Positions 7,406 through 14,541 of a DNA stretch of 24,968 bases are shown here, piece by piece. The DNA comes from a virus. Within the stretch, counting starts at the first letter, position 1. Every line of letters begins with the position of its first letter. Below the pieces are notes generated by a model, which had not been told where the DNA came from, ran no database searches, and was given only the letters and a program-made list of their open reading frames with translations. Location of the stretch: positions 1 through 24,968 of the IMG/VR virus record IMGVR_UViG_3300009146_000035. One strand, given 5' to 3'. A program made the translations under genes and the position numbers.

Positions 7406-8892
7406 TGGCGATCGAAGCCAAATTCACCGCGGACTTTTCGGAGCTGGAGAAGGCCGTGAAAGCGGCCTCCGGCACGCTCAAGAAGCTCGAGGGCGACGCG
7501 GCGTCCACGTCGAAGGAAGTCACCAAGCTCGCGGACACCAGCGCGACGTCGTTCCGCTCGGCCAGCAGCGCGACGCAGAACTGGACGAAAGACTTCAATA
7601 AGTTCGACAGCATTCTGTCGTCCGTCGGGGTCAACATCGGCACCACCGGGAAGGCGATCGGCGAGCTGGGTGCGGCGGCGGGGCAGTCGGCGACCTCGAT
7701 GGGGCTGCTCGGTACCGCGGGCCTGGCAGTGGGCGCGGCGATTGCCGGCTGGAACATCGGGCGGTGGATTGCCGACATCCTCGACCTCGACACCAAGATC
7801 GCGAATCTCAACGGGTCGATCGATGCGCTCCGGGCGCAGGAGAAAGGCGCCGGGCTCGACGTGCTCGCGAATGCCAGCCGACTCGCCGGCCGCGAGATCA
7901 CCAACATGGCCGAGGCGCTGCGCATCGTCAACAAGGCGCACGAGGATCACAACCTGGTCCTAAATGCGTCGAAGAATCCCGCGGGCGAAGCGGGCCGGGC
8001 CTACGCGGCGATGTACGCCGAGATCCGCGGCGTGCGCGAGCGCGGCGATCTGCCTGAACTCAACCGACAATTACTGTCCTACGACATCTCGCTCAATACG
8101 CTGACCACGCGATTCGGCGTCCATCGCGAGACCCTGGAGCAGTACCGCGCGACGCTCCAGCGGGCCGCGGCGCAGGACAAGGAACACGCAAAGATTCTCG
8201 AGGAACAGGTCGCGACGGCGCTGGCGCTCGCGACCAGCAACGCCAAAGGCCTGTCCGATGTCTGGCAGGATATCGCCAGCCAGGATCTGGGCTGGCTGTC
8301 GAAAGCCGCGACCGGCCTCGACGTCCTGGTCGATAAGTTCGACGCGATGGTCCTCGCGGAAATGAAGGCCCAGGAACAACTCGCGGCCGTGACCGATGCC
8401 GCTGACGAGATGGGCCCGGCGGTGGAGACGGCGGGCGCGGCGACCACCACGGCCGCCGCCGCGGCGTCGGCGGCGGTCAGTAGCTACCAGGCGCTCGGGG
8501 CCGCGGTGCAGTACGCCGCCGGCTCGTTTCAGAACATGTACACGGCGGTCGGGCACGGGTCCGGCTATGAGGCGTCGCTGCGGACGCTGAACGATATGGC
8601 GTCGGCGTATGGCCGCGCCGGCATCCCCGTGCATGGCGGGCTGATTCCCGGCGCCCGCGCCGCCGGCGGCCCGGTCAGCGCCGGCTCGGCCTACGTGGTC
8701 GGCGAGCGCGGCCCGGAGCTGTTTGTCCCGCGCACCTCCGGCGCGATCGTTCCGGGCGGCGCCGGTGCCGGCGGCGGCGTGACCGTCAACGTCTACGGCT
8801 CGGCGCTCGCGAGTAAATCGGAACTGGCGGCGCTCGTTCAGGAGGCGCTGATCAGCAGTTATCGGCAGGGCGGCAGTCGCCTGCCCGCCTGA
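7405..8892 (+). CDS. Tail tape measure protein
   Basis: A 495-aa protein that sets tail length and is ejected with the DNA. The N-terminus is coiled-coil (FSELEKAVKAASGTLKKLEG). A hydrophobic Gly/Ala stretch at about 98-116 (GLLGTAGLAVGAAIAG) could be membrane-active. Ala-rich helices follow at about 320-375. The C-terminus carries the signature AAGGPVSAGSAYVVGERGPE (419-438) with LFVP, common in tape measure proteins. It is short for the family, suggesting a short tail. It starts at TAATG overlapping the -1 chaperone stop. No lysozyme or peptidase motif is seen. Confidence 0.92.
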   Translation: MAIEAKFTADFSELEKAVKAASGTLKKLEGDAASTSKEVTKLADTSATSFRSASSATQNWTKDFNKFDSILSSVGVNIGTTGKAIGELGAAAGQSATSMGLLGTAGLAVGAAIAGWNIGRWIADILDLDTKIANLNGSIDALRAQEKGAGLDVLANASRLAGREITNMAEALRIVNKAHEDHNLVLNASKNPAGEAGRAYAAMYAEIRGVRERGDLPELNRQLLSYDISLNTLTTRFGVHRETLEQYRATLQRAAAQDKEHAKILEEQVATALALATSNAKGLSDVWQDIASQDLGWLSKAATGLDVLVDKFDAMVLAEMKAQEQLAAVTDAADEMGPAVETAGAATTTAAAAASAAVSSYQALGAAVQYAAGSFQNMYTAVGHGSGYEASLRTLNDMASAYGRAGIPVHGGLIPGARAAGGPVSAGSAYVVGERGPELFVPRTSGAIVPGGAGAGGGVTVNVYGSALASKSELAALVQEALISSYRQGGSRLPA

Positions 8893-8894
8893 CC

Positions 8895-11345
8895 ATGGCG
8901 ATTCCCTTGGCGCCCGGCGAGAAGGCCCACATGTATGCGCTGGGCGGCGTGATGCGCGGCGGCGTCGGCCGGGCCGGCTACGTCGGCAACCAGGCGCATA
9001 TCAGCGTGGACGGCGTGCAGATCGGCTATGGGCGCGACGACGATGACGTGGGCGTGATCCTGTCGTCGCTGTCGATCGGCGAGCAGCTCGACGAGACCCC
9101 GAACACCTGTGAGTTTCGCGTGAACGGCGCCGTCCCGGCGACCGGCAGCGAGATCGTGATCACGCTCGGCTCGCCGAACCGGCTCGATCGGTTGTTTGCC
9201 GGCTACGGCCTGACGGTGGAGCAGCGGTATGCCGGCGTGCCGCGGAACGTCCAGGCCGTCGTGCGCGCGGTGGACTATACGTGGCTGCTGGCGTTCCCGA
9301 AGATCACGCGCCAGTACCGGCAGACGTCGGCCGCCGCGGTGATTCGCGATCTGATCCAGACCTATGCCGCCGTCAACGGGTTCACCGTGAACGCCGTGCA
9401 TCCCGATCTCGACGGGTTCGCGATCGATGAACTGACCTTCACCGACGAGGATCTCGCCACGGCGATTACGCGCACGGTGCGGCGCGCCGGCGCCTACTGG
9501 TACGTGGACTATCTCAAGGACGTCCACGCCTTCCGCGCCGACCCGGGCACGGGGCTCCTGCCGCCGCTCGTGCCGACGCACAAGACCTTCGCGCATTTCA
9601 CGACCACCCAGGAGCGGACGCAAGTCCTGACGCGCGTCTATGTCGAGGGCCGCGGCTCGCGCATCATGTCGGCGCTGGCGCCCGGCGAGACGCGGATCCC
9701 GATCCGCGCCGCGGATATGTTCGAGCCCGGCGCGGACGTGTTCGCGAAGTTGAGCTTTAGCGGCGCCGAGGGCGGCGCGCAGCATCTGGACTTTACCGGC
9801 GTCATCGAAGGCGGCGGCGGCACACTGGTCGGCCCGGGCAACGCGCCGTCCACGGGGCCGACGCTGTCGGTCCTGCCGGGCGGCGCCGTCAATCCGGGCG
9901 CGCACGAATATGCGTTCACGTGGACGACGGCGGCCGGCGAGACGCGCCCGTCGCCGCTCGCCTGGATCACGGTGACGGGCGGCGTCATTACCGCGCCGAC
10001 GGGCGCGCCGGGCGTACTGATCAACAACGACCAGTACGCGACGCCGACGCCGCCGTATCCGCCGACGTGTTGGCGACCGGGGGACGCGGTCGAATGGGCC
10101 TACAGCTACGCCTACGGTACGGGGCCGTACCAGAACGCCATTTCGACGCCGCTGTCCCTGATCGGCGGGCCGATCATCGCGGAAGTGTCGCCGTACACCT
10201 GGTCGGGCACGACGCCGGGCTCCAACGCGAAGGGCTTTAAGGTCTGGGCGGCGTATTCGCCGAATCCCAGCGTCGGGCAGATTTTCTTTTTCCATCGGGT
10301 GAATGGCGGGCCGTGGTGGCGCTGGCACGGTGTGCCCGGCGGCTACAACAGCTATGGCGTGCTGAATGATCCGGGGAGCGGAGTCACCCCACAATTCGCC
10401 CTGTCCGAAGCGAACTATTACGCCAATCAGTCCGTCACGCCGCCGGTGGTGAATCCGGCGCCGCCGGCCACGGTGAAGGTGGACGGCATCGCCACCGGCC
10501 CGACCACTGGCGCGCAGCCCGTCACGGGGCGCAAGGTTTACCGATCGAAGGCCAACATCACGGGCTTGTTTCTGGCCGGCACGATCGCGAATAACACCGC
10601 GACGAGCTACACCGACACGATCGCCGACAGCGCGCTCGGCGCCGCGGCGCCCGTCGGTGATACGTCGGCCATCCCGGTCCCGACGGGCACCATCGCCGCC
10701 GGCGCGGCGCAGATCGTCATTGCCAGCCCGGCGCCGTTCCAGGCCGACGGCGGCTGGGCGCTGATTTCCGGCATGGCGATCCGCTACAGCGCCGTGAGTT
10801 TCGGCAACCTGATCGGCATCCCGCCGACCGGCATCGGCTCACTGACGGGTCCGGTCGCGTACGACACGCCGATCGAAGGCTTGCCGATGCTGACCGGCAT
10901 CCCAACGGCCGGCGCGCGATCGATCAGCGACTACCTCGACGACGGCGGCGAAATCTATGTGGTGGTCCAGGTGGACGACGCGCCGCTGGCGGCGACGCTC
11001 GCCGCGGCGCTGCACGTCGCCAACGGCGTCCGCGAGGAGTGGATCCAGGACCGGCGCCTGTCGGTCACCGAAGCCCGGGCGCGCGGCCGGGCGACCCTGG
11101 CCCAACGGCCGCTCGACGCGATCGACGTCCAGTACACCTGTCGGGACGTGCTGACCGCGGCCGGCAAAGCGATCCACGTCGATCTCCCGCCACCGACCGA
11201 CGTGCTCGGCGACTTCCGGATCCAGACCGTCACGATCCACAACTTCCGGCCGCACGCGAACCAGCCGCCGACCTACACCGTGCAGGCGTCATCGACCCAC
11301 TTCTCCTTCGAGGATCTGCTGAACCGCATCAAGACGAAGGAGTAG
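8895..11345 (+). CDS. Tail tip / baseplate hub protein with inserted Fn3-like domains
   Basis: An 816-aa protein just after the tape measure. Residues about 30-260 look like a gpD/gp27-type hub: NTCEFRVNG, a GSEIVITLGS strand, RLFAGYGLTVEQRY, VRAVDYTWLL, then the helical VIRDLIQTYA and the LATAITRTVRRAGAYWYVD block. Residues about 320-600 are Thr/Pro/Gly-rich and resemble two fibronectin-III-like or carbohydrate-binding modules (HEYAFTWTTAAGETRPSPL; ATSYTDTIADSALG). Hub-like sequence returns at about 730-816 (ARGRATLAQRPLDAIDVQYT to FSFEDLLNRIKTKE). It probably anchors the fibres and contacts the cell surface. The ATG is at 8895, 2 bases after the previous stop. Confidence 0.75.
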   Translation: MAIPLAPGEKAHMYALGGVMRGGVGRAGYVGNQAHISVDGVQIGYGRDDDDVGVILSSLSIGEQLDETPNTCEFRVNGAVPATGSEIVITLGSPNRLDRLFAGYGLTVEQRYAGVPRNVQAVVRAVDYTWLLAFPKITRQYRQTSAAAVIRDLIQTYAAVNGFTVNAVHPDLDGFAIDELTFTDEDLATAITRTVRRAGAYWYVDYLKDVHAFRADPGTGLLPPLVPTHKTFAHFTTTQERTQVLTRVYVEGRGSRIMSALAPGETRIPIRAADMFEPGADVFAKLSFSGAEGGAQHLDFTGVIEGGGGTLVGPGNAPSTGPTLSVLPGGAVNPGAHEYAFTWTTAAGETRPSPLAWITVTGGVITAPTGAPGVLINNDQYATPTPPYPPTCWRPGDAVEWAYSYAYGTGPYQNAISTPLSLIGGPIIAEVSPYTWSGTTPGSNAKGFKVWAAYSPNPSVGQIFFFHRVNGGPWWRWHGVPGGYNSYGVLNDPGSGVTPQFALSEANYYANQSVTPPVVNPAPPATVKVDGIATGPTTGAQPVTGRKVYRSKANITGLFLAGTIANNTATSYTDTIADSALGAAAPVGDTSAIPVPTGTIAAGAAQIVIASPAPFQADGGWALISGMAIRYSAVSFGNLIGIPPTGIGSLTGPVAYDTPIEGLPMLTGIPTAGARSISDYLDDGGEIYVVVQVDDAPLAATLAAALHVANGVREEWIQDRRLSVTEARARGRATLAQRPLDAIDVQYTCRDVLTAAGKAIHVDLPPPTDVLGDFRIQTVTIHNFRPHANQPPTYTVQASSTHFSFEDLLNRIKTKE

Positions 11346-11347
11346 CG

Positions 11348-11824
11348 ATGGCGATTACCCGGACCCCGATCACCAACGACGACGGCAGCGGCACCGTCGG
11401 GACGGTGTTTGAAAACGGCTGGAAGACCGAGCTGTATAACCAGATCGACGCCGCGATCGGCGCGCCGGGGAATGTCGCCGTCGGCGGCGCCTTCGCCCTC
11501 GCCGGCTCGGTCTCGATTGCGATCGCCGGCGGCACCTACAACAGCTACAGCCCGAGCGGCGGCGCGCTCAAGGCCGTGTGGGCCTGGAACCATACCGGCC
11601 CGGTGACGCTCACCGGAATCGCGTCGGCCGGCGAACCCGCGGGCGCGATGCACCTGATGGTCAACCAGACCGGCCATACGCTGACGTTCAACAACGCCTC
11701 CGCGTCGTCGCCGTTCGCCGATCAGCTCATCGGCCCGGGCTACGCGAATTTCGTGCTCGGCAGCTGGGGCGCGATCTGGGTCCGGCGCGCCGAGATCGGG
11801 TGCTGGCTGCTGCTGAAAGCCTGA
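11348..11824 (+). CDS. Tail-tip-associated structural protein, unknown
   Basis: A 158-aa protein starting at ATG 11348, 2 bases after the hub stop; the upstream part of this open frame is antisense-like and was discarded. The first third (ITRTPITNDDGSGTVGTVFE) is followed by NGWKTELYNQIDAAI, a pattern often seen in short phage proteins beside tail fibres. The rest is beta-rich with many small residues (YNSYSPSGGALKAVWAWNH, GHTLTFNNASASSPFADQLI) and a hydrophobic WGAIWVRRAEIGCWLLL end, resembling a beta-sandwich receptor-binding or fibre-head domain. I cannot give a specific function. Confidence 0.75.
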   Translation: MAITRTPITNDDGSGTVGTVFENGWKTELYNQIDAAIGAPGNVAVGGAFALAGSVSIAIAGGTYNSYSPSGGALKAVWAWNHTGPVTLTGIASAGEPAGAMHLMVNQTGHTLTFNNASASSPFADQLIGPGYANFVLGSWGAIWVRRAEIGCWLLLKA

Positions 11825-11825
11825 C

Positions 11826-12110
11826 ATGGCGCAAAAGCTCTACGTCGAGAAACCCGGCAAGGTGCTCGCCGAGCAGTACCTCGAGGGCACGACGCCGGAC
11901 GCCGCGGGCGTCCATCGCTGCGGCCTGCATCCGCAGATCGAGACGGGGCCGCCGCACGTCCACGCCCACAACCAGGTGTACTACCTGCACGATACCGATT
12001 GGATTCTCACCGACCACTGGACGCACGAACCCACCGGCGTTCTGACTGATGCGCAGTTCCAAGAGATGTACGGCGCCGGCCCGCCGCTGGCCGAAGGAGG
12101 CGAGGCATGA
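11826..12110 (+). CDS. Small histidine-rich phage protein, unknown
   Basis: A 94-aa protein whose ATG follows the previous stop by 1 base. The first part is QKLYVEKPGKVLAEQYLEG. The middle is rich in His and Cys (VHRCGLHPQIETGPPHVHAH), which might bind metal. An acidic Gly-rich end contains the strong Shine-Dalgarno sequence of the next gene. No membrane segment is seen. It sits among tail-fibre genes, so a minor structural role is likely; the family is unrecognised. Confidence 0.7.
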   Translation: MAQKLYVEKPGKVLAEQYLEGTTPDAAGVHRCGLHPQIETGPPHVHAHNQVYYLHDTDWILTDHWTHEPTGVLTDAQFQEMYGAGPPLAEGGEA

Positions 12111-12244
12111 TTACGATCCGCCTGGTGCTACTGATCGCGGCGCTGTTGTGTTTCGTCGTCGCGGCGTTCGGCGTACCATCCCGCGTGCAGTTGGTCCCGG
12201 CCGGCCTGGCGCTCTGGATCCTGTCGCTGCTGATCGTGTCGTGA
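12107..12244 (+). CDS. 45-aa membrane protein, two helices (possible holin-like)
   Basis: The start is ATG 12107 with an excellent AAGGAGG (12094-12100) 6 bases upstream, and the stop is TGA 12242-12244. The gene overlaps the 3' end of the previous gene and its stop overlaps the next ATG (TGATG). The translation has two hydrophobic stretches, residues 5-22 (RLVLLIAALLCFVVAAFG) and 30-44 (VPAGLALWILSLLIV), joined by a short PSRVQL turn. This is the geometry of a tiny class II holin or an inner-membrane peptide. Its place in the tail operon is unusual for a holin, and similar short membrane ORFs of unknown role occur in tail regions. Expression is well supported; function is not. Confidence 0.7.
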   Translation: MITIRLVLLIAALLCFVVAAFGVPSRVQLVPAGLALWILSLLIVS

Positions 12245-12582
12245 TGCCGATTCAATTCAACCTGAACTGTTACCGCGGCGACACGCACCGCTGGCGCTTC
12301 ACGCTCTGGGCGGACGCCGCGAAAACCGTGCCGGCGGACCTGACCGGCGTCACCGTGGCCGCCCAGGTCCGCCTGACGCCGAACGCCACGACCATCCTGA
12401 CGCCGCTGGATCTCACGGTCGCCGCGAACGTCATCGACGTCGAGTTGGCCTCGAGCGCCAGCCAACTCCTGCCGGCGTCGGCCGCCTGGGATCTCCAGCT
12501 CGTCTATCCCTCCGGCGACGTCCGGACCATCGTGGCCGGCGCCGTCTCGGCCCGTGCCGACGTCACCCGTCTGAGCGCCTAG
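12244..12582 (+). CDS. Tail fibre-adjacent beta-sandwich protein
   Basis: A 112-aa beta-rich protein. The ATG overlaps the previous stop, and coding-like sequence starts there. FNLNCYRGDTHRWRFTLWAD, LTGVTVAAQVRL, AWDLQLVYPSGDVRTIVAG and ARADVTRLS resemble the N-terminal domain of baseplate upper (BppU-like) proteins and small proteins that precede collagen-like fibres in many phages. It may be an adaptor linking the fibre to the tail tip. The family link is from pattern memory. The next gene has AGGAGG immediately after this stop. Confidence 0.68.
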   Translation: MPIQFNLNCYRGDTHRWRFTLWADAAKTVPADLTGVTVAAQVRLTPNATTILTPLDLTVAANVIDVELASSASQLLPASAAWDLQLVYPSGDVRTIVAGAVSARADVTRLSA

Positions 12583-12590
12583 GAGGCGAT

Positions 12591-13472
12591 ATGAGCCCCG
12601 AAGTCGTCGCCGTGGATGTCGTGGTGCTCGACGCGCCGATCGCCGTGGACGTGGCGTCTGTCGGGCCACAGGGCGACCCCGGCCCGGCCGGCCCGGCTGG
12701 TCCTGCTGGGCCACAGGGTGAGCCCGGCCCGGCTGGCCCGACTGGCCCCGCCGGCGCGCCCGGCACCGGCACCGGCGACGTGACCGGCCCGGCGTCCGCC
12801 ACGGCCGACGCGGTGGCCGTGTTCAGCGGCACGACCGGCAAGCTGGTCAAGGATGCCGTCGGCGCGGCGGCCTTCGGGCGCATCAACGCGATTGCCGTCG
12901 GTGTGAATCCGGCAGCGCAGGGTGCGATTCGACTAGCGAATAACGCAACGGTCAACGCGCGGAATGCGGCGAACACTGCCGACGTTCAAGTATTCCTACT
13001 CGGCGCGGACGATAACTTACAGCTTGGATTCGGCACGGCGAACGGCGTCGGCTTCGGCGGCAATCTGTATTGCAACGCGCATGACGTAGTTGGGGCGCGG
13101 GCCATCGATGCATCGGCCTCCGTCGCGGTCGGGGCGAACCCGGCGCAGTCGGGCGCGATCCGCTTGGCCAATAATCAGGCGATTGTCGGGCGCACGGCGG
13201 CGAACGATGCCGATATACCGATTGCCGTGCTCCGGACGGATGGCAATGTGTTTGTCGGGGCGGCCGAGGGGATGCGCGTCTACGTGACGCAATTGAACGT
13301 CATTTACAAACTCGAATTGCCCGGTGCGATCCAGTTCACGGAGAGCGGAACACCCGGTCCGCCGCCCGGCGATCAAGCGGCGCTCTATCTGGACGACAAC
13401 GGCGCGGGCAAATCGCGCCTGATGATGCGGTTCAATACGGGCAGTCCCGTGCAAATCGCGATTGAGCCGTAG
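12591..13472 (+). CDS. Collagen-like tail fibre protein
   Basis: A 293-aa protein with a strong AGGAGG (12581-12586) before ATG 12591. Residues 1-24 form a short beta segment (VVAVDVVVLDAPIAVDVASV). Residues 25-60 are 12 continuous Gly-X-Y triplets, a collagen-like trimeric stalk. Next is a SATADAVAVFSGTTGKLVKD segment common in phage fibres. Two copies of a module of about 46 residues (about 102-147 and 179-224) share VG(V/A)NPA..GAIRLANN...R.AAN.AD. A beta-rich tip ends in LMMRFNTGSPVQIAIEP. It is the last gene of the late plus-strand block and is probably the main receptor-binding fibre. Confidence 0.85.
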   Translation: MSPEVVAVDVVVLDAPIAVDVASVGPQGDPGPAGPAGPAGPQGEPGPAGPTGPAGAPGTGTGDVTGPASATADAVAVFSGTTGKLVKDAVGAAAFGRINAIAVGVNPAAQGAIRLANNATVNARNAANTADVQVFLLGADDNLQLGFGTANGVGFGGNLYCNAHDVVGARAIDASASVAVGANPAQSGAIRLANNQAIVGRTAANDADIPIAVLRTDGNVFVGAAEGMRVYVTQLNVIYKLELPGAIQFTESGTPGPPPGDQAALYLDDNGAGKSRLMMRFNTGSPVQIAIEP

Positions 13473-13487
13473 TTAACATAGGCCGCC

Positions 13488-13502
13488 TTATCAGACCTTC
13501 GA
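13488..13502. repeat. 15-bp inverted repeat, left copy
   Basis: TTATCAGACCTTCGA here is the exact reverse complement of 14509-14523. The pair bounds the accessory island of about 1 kb. Read on the minus strand it encodes Ser-Lys-Val followed by two stops. Confidence 0.6.
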
Positions 13503-13579
13503 TGCTTTGTTCGCCTGTTGCCAGTCGAGTAGAACTTGCAGGAACGCCGCGACGTTTTTGAGTTCGTCGTCCGTGATAG

Positions 13580-13669
13580 TGGCGGAGAGAGCGGGATTCG
13601 AACCCGCGAGAGCGTTGCCGCTCTGCGCGCTTTCCAAGCGCGTGCCATCGACCGCTCGGCCATCTCTCC
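13580..13669 (-). tRNA. tRNA-Ser (anticodon GGA)
   Basis: On the minus strand this 90-nt segment folds as a complete class II tRNA. It has a 7-bp acceptor stem (GGAGAGA/TCTCTCC), a D-stem GCC/GGC, an anticodon stem CGCGC/GCGCG around TTGGAAA (anticodon GGA, Ser UCC/UCU), a long variable arm with a 6-bp stem AGAGCG/CGCTCT, a T-arm GCGGG-TTCGAAT-CCCGC, discriminator G and an encoded CCA (13580-13582). Its 5' end lies 2 bases after the stop of the upstream HTH gene, so it is probably cut out of that transcript. It differs from the tRNA 3' half at the attachment site. Confidence 0.95.
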
Positions 13670-13671
13670 GT

Positions 13672-13959
13672 TTAGGCATGTCGGTTTTTCTGCTCGTAGG
13701 TTTCGACATCGGCCAGACGATAACGAACCGCACGCCCGACCTTGAAATACCGAGGACCGATACCTTTGACGCGCCATGATCGAACGGTGAACGCCGACAC
13801 GCCGAGTCGCTTGCTGACATCTAAGTCGGTGAGCGGCGGATTCGTGCGCGTATCGGGCGGCGCAGCGGGACGGGCGACCGCTTCAACGGCAGCGGTAAGC
13901 CGGTTAAGCGCCGCGATCAACGCGGGTATGTCATCGAAGCTAAGCCGGATGTCGTTCAT
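13672..13959 (-). CDS. AlpA/excisionase-type helix-turn-helix protein
   Basis: A 95-aa DNA-binding protein on the minus strand. The N-terminal half (SFDDIPALIAALNRLTAAVEAV) is a helical, probably oligomerising segment. Residues about 43-93 form a winged HTH of the MerR/excisionase class: LTDLDVSKRLGVSAFTVRSW, then GPRYFKVGRAVRYRLADVET, where the wing follows the recognition helix. The family includes excisionases and AlpA-type regulators. The gene overlaps the SpoVG-like gene by 20 bases and is followed after 2 bases by tRNA-Ser. It lies far from the integrase, so it may regulate the island rather than act as Xis; the HTH at 18055 is the rival Xis candidate. Confidence 0.82.
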   Translation of the reverse strand: MNDIRLSFDDIPALIAALNRLTAAVEAVARPAAPPDTRTNPPLTDLDVSKRLGVSAFTVRSWRVKGIGPRYFKVGRAVRYRLADVETYEQKNRHA

Positions 13960-14260
13960 GCGTGTGGTGCCTTTCTTCGATGCGCCGATAGGCGTCGAGA
14001 ATCAGGGTGCGGATTTGCGCGCCCGCGTCGGTCTCGGGTTGCGGACGCAACAGGGCAAACGATTTGCGCTGGCCGGGCGGCCCGTATTGGCGCGACGGGA
14101 AGGTGACGTGCGGATCGGCCGTGCCGCGCTTCGGCCAGTCCCACAGCGCAAAGCCGGTCAACAGCAGGCCAGCCAGTGGGCCGTCCGTGAACCACAGTTC
14201 AGCATCGGCGAGCTTGCCGGGCGCGGAGTCGCGTGCGGGCGGTGTGACGACGATACGCAT
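13940..14260 (-). CDS. SpoVG-like small phage protein
   Basis: A 106-aa protein on the minus strand. I use the ATG at 14258-14260, because residues upstream in the open frame are low-complexity. The core KLADAELWFTDGPLAGLLL then GFALWDW, VTFPSRQYG and GQRKSFALLRP is a recurrent phage/bacterial pattern. It resembles the SpoVG beta-sheet fold with its VTFPSR-type strand, a nucleic-acid-binding regulator in Firmicutes. A helical end (IRTLILDAYRRIEERHH) follows. The start lacks a Shine-Dalgarno sequence and sits close to AT-rich promoter-like sequence, so the message could have a very short leader. The SpoVG link is tentative. Confidence 0.72.
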   Translation of the reverse strand: MRIVVTPPARDSAPGKLADAELWFTDGPLAGLLLTGFALWDWPKRGTADPHVTFPSRQYGPPGQRKSFALLRPQPETDAGAQIRTLILDAYRRIEERHHTHERHPA

Positions 14261-14273
14261 GGGGACGTATATT
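14244..14273 (+). promoter_or_regulatory. Possible promoter of the zinc-ribbon gene
   Basis: GTGACG (14244-14249), an 18-base spacer and TATATT (14268-14273) make a plausible sigma70-type promoter, with a start about 45-50 bases before ATG 14329. It lies in the short divergent gap between the SpoVG-like gene and the zinc-ribbon gene. The AT-rich core stands out against GC-rich surroundings. Weak evidence. Confidence 0.3.
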
Positions 14274-14328
14274 ACAGCACACCAACGCATACCGCCCGGC
14301 GCGGCGGCCGGCTGACCACGGGGGCACC

Positions 14329-14520
14329 ATGAAACTGAAATTGCCACCGAAATGCGCCCGGTGTATTCCCGGCCATCGCACGAAAGTCTGGACGCACGAA
14401 GGGTTGCTGATTCAGGTGAGCTGCGCGATCTGTCGGCACTATATGAGCGAGCAAGACCAGATGCGTCCGCGCATGGCCTTAGTGGCAAAGGCTGAGGCGA
14501 AAGAACCGTCGAAGGTCTGA
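14329..14520 (+). CDS. Small two-CxxC zinc-ribbon-like protein
   Basis: A 63-aa basic protein. Two CxxC pairs, CARC (C9/C12) and CAIC (C32/C35), are spaced as in a zinc ribbon with a short beta hairpin between (TKVWTHEGLLIQVS), followed by HYM and a basic tail. Such peptides are common in phage accessory regions and usually bind nucleic acid or protein; I cannot assign a role. The final codons TCG AAG GTC TGA TAA form the right copy of the 15-bp inverted repeat. The methyltransferase follows 21 bases downstream. Confidence 0.7.
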   Translation: MKLKLPPKCARCIPGHRTKVWTHEGLLIQVSCAICRHYMSEQDQMRPRMALVAKAEAKEPSKV

Positions 14521-14523
14521 TAA
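14509..14523. repeat. 15-bp inverted repeat, right copy
   Basis: TCGAAGGTCTGATAA, exact reverse complement of 13488-13502. It covers the last codons and double stop of the zinc-ribbon gene. Confidence 0.6.
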
Positions 14524-14541
14524 CGGGGATTTCGTAAACCT

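Noticed and set aside
8859-10394. 511-aa open frame on the minus strand opposite the hub gene
   Set aside because: Arg/His/Gly-rich composition without any domain, lying wholly antisense to a convincing tail gene. Long antisense frames are expected in DNA this GC-rich.
12665-12770. GC-rich short repeats resembling a CRISPR or DNA repeat array
   Set aside because: They are Gly-X-Y codons of a collagen-like fibre, without spacers or palindromic repeats.
13507-13779. Plus-strand frames across the tRNA
   Set aside because: Typical false genes created by reading a tRNA-Ser in reverse (AGFEPARALPL-type peptide).
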